This document shows positions 8,172-13,453 of a stretch of 13,453 nt of DNA, piece by piece (within the stretch, counting starts at the first letter, position 1; every line of letters begins with the position of its first letter). Below the pieces are notes generated by a model. It searched no databases, was not told the DNA's origin, and saw only the letters and a program-made list of their open reading frames with translations. The stretch comes from an uncultured Eubacteriales bacterium (GTDB lineage: Bacteria > Bacillota_A > Clostridia > Oscillospirales > Acutalibacteraceae), in contig CAKSGI010000036.1 in the NCBI GenBank assembly GCA_934454005.1, positions 1 to 13,453 on the forward strand, written 5' to 3'. A program made the position numbers and the translations under genes.

Positions 8172-8201
8172 TATGAAAACCTCTTTTTACATAAATTTAT
8201 T

Positions 8202-8237
8202 AGGGTATCAAGGCAACAATATGGGCCTTAATACCCT
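8202..8237 (-). terminator. Hairpin between the regulator gene and ftsE (terminator or attenuator)
   Basis: Arms 8202-8214 and 8225-8237 pair over 13 positions around a 10-base loop. The single mismatch is C-A on the + strand but G-U on the minus-strand RNA, so the structure is selected for or at least better on the minus strand. The stem has six G-C pairs. What follows is UAAUAAAUUU, not a clean U-run. It may cause partial termination, a processing point or a transcript-stability element between the regulator and the ftsEX operon. Confidence 0.5.
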
Positions 8238-8251
8238 TAAAAACTATATTT

Positions 8252-9112
8252 TTAATATTTAACCGGGTTCGCTGATAAATATTTCTTTACCATTAATGCA
8301 ACTTTAAATACTATTGCATCTTCAAATTCTCTTAAATCTAAACCAGTAAGTTTTTTAATTTTTTCTAATCTATAAACCAATGTATTCCTATGAACAAATA
8401 AACGTCTAGATGTTTCTGAAACGTTCAAGTTGTTCTCAAAGAATTTTTGAATCGTAAATAATGTTTCTTGATCTAAAGCTTCAATTGATCCTTTTTTGAA
8501 TATTTCTCTTAAGAACATCTCGCACAAAGTTGTAGGTAATTGATATACAAGCCTTGCAATTCCAAGATTGTCATAATTTACAATTGTTTTTTCGGTATCA
8601 AAAACCTTACCGACCTCTATAGCAACTTGTGCCTCCTTAAATGCTGATGCATCCGATTGTGAGGTTACTCTTATTACCATACAAACACGAGATATTTCAG
8701 AATTAAACCTTAATTCACGAGCTTTTAAATATATATCGCCTGGTAAAATATTATCTAGTATAACATTTTTTATAAAGTTTCCTCTATCAAACTTCTCATC
8801 ATGATATTGTTTAATGCTGTTAAGCGATACAGCTAAGATAGTAGCATATTTTTGAGCTACTTCATCGTTTCCCTCTACAAACACAGCATATTCCGGACGT
8901 GGTCTACTGCCAAATGATTTATATGTATATCCACTCATAATAAAAGTAGCTGGAGTTGTCAAAATATCTGCTGTAATACTTGGATCACTGTCTCCTATTT
9001 TGCCAAGATCGCTGCATGCTATTATAGCCGATGTTTCATCAACGACGCCTATCATTCTGTCAATAGCATCCTGCATTTGATGTATTACACCTTGAAATAG
9101 TCTATTAGACAT
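8252..9112 (-). CDS. PucR/CdaR-type helix-turn-helix regulator
   Basis: Predicted DNA-binding regulator, 286 aa. Seen directly: the C-terminal PucR-type HTH (about 228-275), with NNLNVSETSRRLFVHRNTLV, YRLEKIKKLTGLDL and REFEDAIVFKVAL. The middle part (about 115-200) looks like the degenerate GGDEF-like region of CdaR proteins, and the N-terminal ~100 residues (with PATFIMSGYTYKSFG and EYAVFVEG) would be the ligand-sensing part. The signal and targets are unknown. AGAGG lies 9 bases ahead of the ATG, and a good promoter is at 9195-9223. The gene runs in the same direction as ftsE, only 80 bp ahead of it, so control of the wall-hydrolase operon is a reasonable guess from position alone. Confidence 0.88.
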   Translation of the reverse strand: MSNRLFQGVIHQMQDAIDRMIGVVDETSAIIACSDLGKIGDSDPSITADILTTPATFIMSGYTYKSFGSRPRPEYAVFVEGNDEVAQKYATILAVSLNSIKQYHDEKFDRGNFIKNVILDNILPGDIYLKARELRFNSEISRVCMVIRVTSQSDASAFKEAQVAIEVGKVFDTEKTIVNYDNLGIARLVYQLPTTLCEMFLREIFKKGSIEALDQETLFTIQKFFENNLNVSETSRRLFVHRNTLVYRLEKIKKLTGLDLREFEDAIVFKVALMVKKYLSANPVKY

Positions 9113-9194
9113 TATATCATACCTCTTTTCAACAAAGTTCTTTCTTTAAGCTCTAAAAAGCAACAAAATAATCCACAAAAATACATCTATATAT

Positions 9195-9223
9195 ATTTTA
9201 CCTAAATATATACCATTTTGCAA
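9195..9223 (-). promoter_or_regulatory. Sigma-A-type promoter of the PucR-type gene
   Basis: On the minus strand a -35 TTGCAA (9218-9223) and a -10 TAAAAT (9195-9200) are separated by exactly 17 bases. The predicted start is about 75 bases ahead of the ATG at 9112. No operator-like palindrome was seen in the leader. Confidence 0.6.
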
Positions 9224-9302
9224 GCCCAAAAACAGCAAAAAGCTATTTTATCAAAAACTTAATATCATATTTATAGTTTTTTTATCATTTTTTATATTAT
9301 TA

Positions 9303-10037
9303 TTATAGTCCCTTGTTACTATCATTAAATATTTTTTCTATATCGATTTTATTAAGTTCCTTACATTCACCATAATTAAGATCTTTATCCAAAGCTAGAC
9401 CTCCTATTTTAATTCTTTTTAAATAAATAACATTCATATTTAAACTTTTAAACATATTTTTTATTTGATGAAATTTACCCTCACAAATTTTAATTTTTAC
9501 AAGAGAATTAACCTCGGACTTTAAAACTTCAAGATCTGCCGGTAAACATTTAGTACCATCTTTTAGTTCTATTCCCTCTTTAAAAATTCTCACTACTTTC
9601 TCTGTAACCTCAGAGTCTATAATAGCCAGATAAGTTTTATATATTTGCTTTTTAGGTAATAGTATTTTATGCGCAAATTCTCCATCATTTGTGATTATTA
9701 TTAAACCTTCAGTATCTCTATCAAGCCTTCCTGCCGGAAATAAGTCTTTTCTTTTTAGACTCTCTGGGACCAAATCTATAACCGTTTGCATTTTAGGGTC
9801 TCTACTTGCAGATATAACCCCTGCCGGTTTATTCATCATTATATAAATAAATTTTTTATAGTTTAAAACTTCATTATTCACCTTAATCTCGTTTTGTTCA
9901 GGATCTATCTTTAAATCTTTTTGAGCAATAGTTTCGTTGTTCACTTTTACAAATCCCTTTCTTATTAAGTTTTGTATATCTTTTCTGCTCCACAAATTTT
10001 GAGATGCAAGTATTTTATCCAATCTTTCTTTTTTCAT
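9303..10037 (-). CDS. RsuA/RluB-family rRNA pseudouridine synthase
   Basis: Converts one uridine of rRNA to pseudouridine during ribosome assembly. Seen directly: an N-terminal S4 RNA-binding domain (about 1-58, with RLDKILASQNLWSRKDIQNL), the IMMNKPAGVIS segment, the catalytic loop GRLDRDTEGLIIITNDG (D106 is the expected nucleophile) and the EGKFHQIKNMF motif of the RsuA/RluB/RluE/RluF group. The length of 244 aa is normal for RsuA-like enzymes. The choice between a 16S and a 23S target cannot be made from sequence by eye, so no gene symbol is given. AGAGG precedes the ATG by 6 bases. It is 70 bp downstream of the NSS transporter without a clear terminator between them and may be read from the same transcript. 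Confidence 0.93.
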   Translation of the reverse strand: MKKERLDKILASQNLWSRKDIQNLIRKGFVKVNNETIAQKDLKIDPEQNEIKVNNEVLNYKKFIYIMMNKPAGVISASRDPKMQTVIDLVPESLKRKDLFPAGRLDRDTEGLIIITNDGEFAHKILLPKKQIYKTYLAIIDSEVTEKVVRIFKEGIELKDGTKCLPADLEVLKSEVNSLVKIKICEGKFHQIKNMFKSLNMNVIYLKRIKIGGLALDKDLNYGECKELNKIDIEKIFNDSNKGL

Positions 10038-10107
10038 GTTTTCCTCTTTTCCTATAAACTTATCTATTTTTTTAATGATATATGCCTAGCTTATTGGCAT
10101 AATCAAA

Positions 10108-11478
10108 TTACGCAAATATAGCTATATATCCCTGAATTAAAATAAGCAATATTAAAATAGGTAATACGATTTTAAAATACAATTTAAATTTTTTAGGAAA
10201 TTTAATTCCTTTTCCTTGATTCGCTTCTTCAATAAAATTATCATACCCCCAACCACGACGTGTAGTACAAAAGAGAACTAAAACAAAGCATCCAATTGGA
10301 AGTATATTATTGCTTACAATAAAATCTTCTAAATCTAATATTCCTGTTCCAGGGCCAAATGGTTGTACAAAGCTTAATAAATTAGAACCTAATGCACAAG
10401 GTAATGATAAAATTATTATCACAATGGCATTTATTATTACACTTTTTTTTCTGCTCCATTTTAAAAGATCCATCCCAAAAGCAACTATATTCTCAAATAC
10501 GGCTATCATCGTAGACATTACAGCGAAAAACATAAATATAAAAAATAAAGTTCCCCATAACCTTCCGTAAAACATTCGATTAAAAATGTTAGGTAAAGTT
10601 ACAAATACCAATTTAGGTCCCGAGGCAACATTCACACCAAAAGTTGAACACGCTGGAAAAATTATAAGCCCAGATATCAACGCTACCAATGTATCAAGCA
10701 CTGTTATATTTATTACCTCACCAGTTAAACTTCTATCTTTTTTAGTATAGCTTCCAAATATAGTCATACCACCCATGCCTATACTAAGTGTAAAAAATGC
10801 TTGTGCCATAGCCTCAAAAACTACATTAAGAATACCCCTCTCTTTTATTAAACTCAGATTTGGCATAAGATAAAATTTCAATCCCTCTGATGCACCGTCT
10901 AACATAATTGATCTAATCGCAAGTGCTATCATTATTATAAATAATGTTGACATCATTATCTTAGTTATTTTTTCTACTCCATTTTCCAAACCTAATATAC
11001 AAACTGCAAATCCTATAATAGTGGCCATTATCATCCAAATAACAGACTGATATGGATCTGATAGCATTTGCGAAAACATAGTGTCAATTTTTTCTGGACT
11101 TTGTCCCTCAAATTTTCCTTTAGCTATCGAAATAAGATAATTTAAAACCCATCCACCAATAGTTGTATAAAACATCATAAGTACATAGTTACCCAGCATA
11201 GCAGCTTTGCCAAAATGATGCCATTTTGTTCCCTCTGGCTCCAAAACCTTAAATGAGTTTGCAATACTTTGCCTACTTGCCCTTCCTGTTGAGAACTCCA
11301 TAACCATTATTGGCATACCGAAAAGAATTAGAAATACCAAATACAATATTACAAACGCTGCCCCTCCATTTTCTCCAACAACATACGGAAATCTCCAAAC
11401 ATTTCCAAGTCCTATAGCACACCCTGCTGCCAAAAGTATAAATCCTAGTCTTGACGACAAATTTTCCCTTTTTTCCAA
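10108..11478 (-). CDS. Sodium-dependent NSS-family amino-acid symporter (11 helices)
   Basis: Na+-coupled uptake of an amino acid or related amine across the cytoplasmic membrane, LeuT fold. Seen directly: a helix 1 with the unwound AIGLGNVWRFPYVVGENGG (residues 21-39), where N26 matches the sodium-contact Asn of LeuT. The LSIGMGGM break is in helix 6 (about 231-238), and there are 11 hydrophobic helices in 456 aa. Lack of a twelfth helix is the arrangement reported for the bacterial members MhsT and Tyt1. The substrate cannot be assigned. The start is TTG, with AAGGGATG about 9 bases upstream; the only nearby ATG upstream runs straight into a stop. The gene has its own promoter at 11552-11579 and is transcribed divergently from the surface-protein gene. 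Confidence 0.94.
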   Translation of the reverse strand: MEKRENLSSRLGFILLAAGCAIGLGNVWRFPYVVGENGGAAFVILYLVFLILFGMPIMVMEFSTGRASRQSIANSFKVLEPEGTKWHHFGKAAMLGNYVLMMFYTTIGGWVLNYLISIAKGKFEGQSPEKIDTMFSQMLSDPYQSVIWMIMATIIGFAVCILGLENGVEKITKIMMSTLFIIMIALAIRSIMLDGASEGLKFYLMPNLSLIKERGILNVVFEAMAQAFFTLSIGMGGMTIFGSYTKKDRSLTGEVINITVLDTLVALISGLIIFPACSTFGVNVASGPKLVFVTLPNIFNRMFYGRLWGTLFFIFMFFAVMSTMIAVFENIVAFGMDLLKWSRKKSVIINAIVIIILSLPCALGSNLLSFVQPFGPGTGILDLEDFIVSNNILPIGCFVLVLFCTTRRGWGYDNFIEEANQGKGIKFPKKFKLYFKIVLPILILLILIQGYIAIFA

Positions 11479-11551
11479 GAAATCACATCCCTTAATTTGG
11501 TTTCACATAATATTACAAAATTTCCATATTTTTTACATATACATATTACAT

Positions 11552-11579
11552 ATTATAATAAAATATAAATATATTGCAA
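11552..11579 (-). promoter_or_regulatory. Sigma-A-type promoter of the NSS symporter gene
   Basis: On the minus strand a -35 TTGCAA (11574-11579) and a perfect -10 TATAAT (11552-11557) are 16 bases apart. Predicted leader about 65 bases. The -35 is the same hexamer as that of the PucR-type gene. Confidence 0.55.
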
Positions 11580-11638
11580 ACTAATTTTAACTTTATATTT
11601 TAAAACCAAAATTATTTAATGCATTTTCTACATGTAAC

Positions 11639-11672
11639 GATATATAAATATTGAAAAAATTATTTATATATC
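11639..11672. repeat. Perfect AT-rich inverted repeat in the divergent promoter region
   Basis: Arms 11639-11650 and 11661-11672 are perfect 12-bp complements around a 10-base loop (TTGAAAAAAT). It lies about 30 bases upstream of the surface-protein -35 and about 60 bases upstream of the NSS -35. It could be a regulator site or a cruciform; nothing suggests a terminator, as no gene ends here. The rest of the 301-base gap 11479-11779 is A/T-rich and holds only the two promoters and the palindrome listed separately. Confidence 0.5.
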
Positions 11673-11702
11673 ACTAAAAATAAAATATCGGTAAAATACC
11701 TC

Positions 11703-11731
11703 TTGCTTTTTCGCAGTAATTAATGTATAAT
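11703..11731 (+). promoter_or_regulatory. Sigma-A-type promoter of the surface-protein gene
   Basis: A -35 TTGCTT (11703-11708) and a perfect -10 TATAAT (11726-11731) are 17 bases apart. The expected start of transcription is near 11738. The -35 matches consensus only in TTG. The ribosome site AAGGAG (11765-11770) follows, 9 bases ahead of the ATG at 11780. Confidence 0.6.
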
Positions 11732-11740
11732 CAACTATAG

Positions 11741-11750
11741 TGACATGTCA
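11741..11750. promoter_or_regulatory. Perfect palindrome TGACATGTCA, candidate operator
   Basis: A perfect 10-bp palindrome lies just downstream of the predicted transcription start of the surface-protein gene. A dimeric repressor bound here would block initiation. The position is suggestive, but a single short palindrome can occur by chance and no matching regulator gene is identified. Confidence 0.35.
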
Positions 11751-11779
11751 AATTTTATATTTATAAGGAGTAATTATCT

Positions 11780-13240
11780 ATGAAGAAACGAATTTTAGCT
11801 TGCATTGTATGTTTGTGTATAGTACTTTCTATTGCACCAACAATTGTATTCGCAGCAGAAGAAAGAGTAACTAGTATTAATGACAATGGTTTTAGGGTAT
11901 GGAGCGATGATGATAAAGAGTTCATAAACCGTACTAGTTTCAGAGAAGGTAATGTTGTAGTTATAGATCAAGCAGGTAACTATAATGTAGAGGGTTCTAC
12001 AACCAGGTATAGAATCGGAATTCGAATAACAGATGAAACAAAAGCAGGTGATGTTAAAATAGCTCTTAACGGTACATCTATAAAACCAACCGCACCAGGA
12101 GCCGCCATTGGTGTAGCTGAAGAATGCGCAAAAGAAACAAAGGTAACTATTGAACTTTCAGAAGGCCCGACAAATGTCGTGAAAGGTTGTGAAAATGCTG
12201 GAATTAATAATTTAGGCCGAGAATTAAAAATAGTAGGAAAAGGAACTCTTGATGCTACTGGTGACAATTACGCAGCTGGCATTGGCGGCGGTGATAAAGG
12301 CAATGGTTCAAATATTACAATATCCGGTAGCGCTAAAGTTTATGCTACTGGTAACATGTGGGGAGCCGGCATTGGCGGCGGCTATAGAGGCATTGGTTCA
12401 AATATTATAATCTCCGGTAGCGCTAAAGTTAATGCTGAAGGTGGCTCAAGCGGAGCCGGCATTGGCGGCGGTTATAAAGGCAATGGTTCAAATATTACAA
12501 TATCCGGTAGCACTAAAGTTGAAGCTAAGGGTGGCTACGATGGAGCCGGCATCGGCGGCGGCTATTATGGCAATGGTACAAATATCACAATATCTGATCA
12601 CGCTATGGTTACGGCTATTGGCGGGCCAAGATATGGCATAGGGCAAGGAGCCGGCATTGGCGGCGGCGATCATGGCAATGGTTCAAATATTACAATATCC
12701 GGTAGCGCTGAAGTTTATGCTAAGGGTGGCTATAGGAGAAACACGATTGATTCGACGGATTCCAAGCGCCTAGAGGAGTGTAGGAAGCGTGGTACCCTTC
12801 GGCTCTGGGTGGACAATGACGGAACCTCAGAACTCTACTCTGATTGCAATATCGCAGCAGGCATTGGCGGCGGCTATCAAGGCAATGGTTCAAATATTAC
12901 AATATTCGGTAACCCTACCATCAAGGCTATTTCCGAGATGGACGGAGCCGGCATTGGGAATGGCCTTGGCGCAACCGGTGAAAGCAAGATTACAATATCC
13001 GGCGGAACTATAAAAACATCATACTGTAAACCATTCAGTAACACGCCAAATTTAAGCGGGTACAAATCACCTGAAATTTGGCTAAACGGTGAAAGACATT
13101 ATTATCCTCATGATGACATGTTCATAAAAGACGCACCAGAATTTGAAATCAAACCTGCAGCTAGCGTATCTCCATCCACTGATGTGCCTTCAGCTTCTAA
13201 CACCTCTGGTAGCACAGATTCTTCCGATCTCATGGATTAA
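11780..13240 (+). CDS. Secreted repeat surface protein, beta-helix type, anchor lost by frame break
   Basis: Predicted exported cell-surface protein, possibly binding carbohydrate. Seen directly: a signal peptide with likely cleavage after VFA (residue 25); an N-terminal domain (about 28-164) with NVVVIDQAGNYNVEG, VKIALNGTSIKP and LKIVGKGTLDATG; seven repeats (165 to about 415) centred on GAGIGGG..GNGSNITISGS; a short region with PEIWLNGERHY; and a Ser/Thr/Pro-rich end (about 456-486). The N-terminal pattern recalls the carbohydrate-binding Cthe_2159 family of beta-helix proteins; this is my impression, not a search result. Repeat 5 holds a 39-residue insert. The frame stops at 13240 without an anchor, while a KTGD/hydrophobic/KKKK tail continues in the +1 frame to 13415, so the intact protein would be about 544 aa. 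AAGGAG precedes the ATG by 9 bases. The gene is visibly richer in G+C than its neighbours, suggesting horizontal origin. Confidence 0.85.
   Translation: MKKRILACIVCLCIVLSIAPTIVFAAEERVTSINDNGFRVWSDDDKEFINRTSFREGNVVVIDQAGNYNVEGSTTRYRIGIRITDETKAGDVKIALNGTSIKPTAPGAAIGVAEECAKETKVTIELSEGPTNVVKGCENAGINNLGRELKIVGKGTLDATGDNYAAGIGGGDKGNGSNITISGSAKVYATGNMWGAGIGGGYRGIGSNIIISGSAKVNAEGGSSGAGIGGGYKGNGSNITISGSTKVEAKGGYDGAGIGGGYYGNGTNITISDHAMVTAIGGPRYGIGQGAGIGGGDHGNGSNITISGSAEVYAKGGYRRNTIDSTDSKRLEECRKRGTLRLWVDNDGTSELYSDCNIAAGIGGGYQGNGSNITIFGNPTIKAISEMDGAGIGNGLGATGESKITISGGTIKTSYCKPFSNTPNLSGYKSPEIWLNGERHYYPHDDMFIKDAPEFEIKPAASVSPSTDVPSASNTSGSTDSSDLMD
12272..13024 (+). repeat. Seven tandem 90-bp (30-residue) repeats within the surface-protein gene
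   Basis: Units start at 12272, 12362, 12452, 12542, 12647, 12854 and 12944. Four are exactly 90 bp, unit 4 is 105 bp, unit 5 is 207 bp because of an insert, and unit 7 is degenerate. Each begins (G/A)AGIGGG and contains NGSNITISG. A 33-base stretch (GGCAATGG...GGTAGC) is identical in units 1, 3 and 5, pointing to recent duplication or gene conversion. The unit length is compatible with one or two turns of a beta-helix. Confidence 0.9.
12734..12850 (+). other. 39-codon GC-rich insert inside repeat 5
   Basis: Between GGY and the start of repeat 6 there are 117 extra bases, in frame, coding for a charged segment with RRNTIDSTDSKRLEECRKRG and GTLRLWVDNDGTSELYSD. By hand count the stretch is about 51% G+C, far above the window average, and its codons (CGC, CGG, CTC, GTG, GAC) differ from its neighbours. 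Two Cys residues bracket it. I see no flanking direct or inverted repeats marking a known element. Ends are approximate by a few bases. Confidence 0.6.
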
Positions 13241-13415
13241 AACTGTACCCACTCAATCAGCAAAAGACACCAAACAATCAACAAATATTAGCAGCTCAAA
13301 AACATTTAAAACTGGAGACAAGCAATATACCCTGCTAATCTACAGCCTAATTTCAACAATATCATTGATATATATCGCTTTTGTTTTAACAAAAAAGAAA
13401 AAATTTGATAAATAG
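13239..13415 (+). pseudogene. Out-of-frame C-terminal anchor of the surface protein
   Basis: In the frame one base ahead of the surface-protein frame the Ser/Thr-rich linker continues (KTVPTQSAKDTKQSTNISSS), followed by KTFKTGDKQ, a 20-residue hydrophobic segment and the basic tail TKKKKFDK. This is the layout of a Gram-positive sorting signal or membrane anchor. The motif TFKTGD departs from LPXTG but keeps KTGD. In the main frame the sequence after the stop is not linker-like. There is no separate ribosome site or start codon suited to this piece, so it is the 3' end of the same gene cut off by a +1 frame break at about 13215-13240. Confidence 0.75.
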
Positions 13416-13453
13416 TTAAATAAAAAATTATCCTAGCCTACTAAAATGAGGTT

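Noticed and set aside
10081..10103. Small hairpin between the NSS and pseudouridine synthase genes
   Set aside because: The stem is only 6 bp and no T-run follows on the minus strand, so it is not supported as a terminator.
12272..13024. Possible CRISPR-like array of regular repeats
   Set aside because: The units are coding, contiguous and 90 bp with no unique spacers; they encode a beta-helix repeat.
12432..13065. Several open frames on both strands inside the repeat region
   Set aside because: The 90-bp repeat length is a multiple of three, so all six frames tend to stay open; none has a ribosome site or sensible composition.
13238..13246. Programmed -1 frameshifting in the surface-protein gene
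   Set aside because: The anchor frame is +1, not -1, and no slippery heptamer or clear downstream structure is present.

Overview
The window is low-GC DNA (about 30% G+C by eye, with an A/T-rich third codon position). Its genes use ATG, GTG and TTG starts behind AGAGG or AAGGAG-type ribosome binding sites. A DegV protein, an FtsEX module with its own coiled-coil M23 hydrolase, a PucR/CdaR-type regulator and an 11-helix NSS transporter all point to a Gram-positive Firmicute, most likely a clostridial anaerobe. I cannot place it to genus from sequence alone.

Layout. Positions 1-1934 (+ strand) hold the 3' part of a sugar transferase that probably ends an exopolysaccharide or capsule cluster, then a terminator, then an FAD-dependent oxidoreductase of the YhfW-like type. 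Positions 2065-11478 are a long minus-strand block. Read in its direction of transcription it carries an NSS amino-acid symporter, an RsuA-family rRNA pseudouridine synthase, a PucR/CdaR-type regulator, ftsE, ftsX, a secreted coiled-coil/M23 peptidase, an S41-like PDZ protein, a conserved protein of unknown function and a DegV fatty-acid-binding protein. Positions 11780-13415 (+ strand) carry a secreted beta-helix-type surface protein built from 90-bp repeats. Its cell-wall/membrane anchor lies in a different reading frame.

How the genes work together. ftsE, ftsX, the M23 gene and the S41-like gene overlap or lie 1 bp apart and form one translationally coupled operon. FtsEX should use ATP to activate the extracellular coiled-coil M23 peptidoglycan hydrolase, as in FtsEX-CwlO and FtsEX-EnvC. 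The last operon member looks like a carboxy-terminal processing protease, but all three catalytic positions are replaced (Ser to Gly, Lys to Arg, Gln to Asn). It is therefore probably a membrane-anchored PDZ pseudoprotease attached to the FtsEX hydrolase system, and it is the most unusual gene in the window.

The other region of interest is the surface-protein gene. It is richer in G+C than its neighbours and has seven repeats. A 39-codon insert of about 50% G+C sits inside repeat 5. A +1 frame break separates the repeat domain from a KTGD/hydrophobic/KKKK anchor, and the break lies next to an 11-base match to the end of a common sequencing adapter, so an assembly artefact has to be excluded. 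A perfect 10-bp palindrome lies at the predicted transcription start of this gene.
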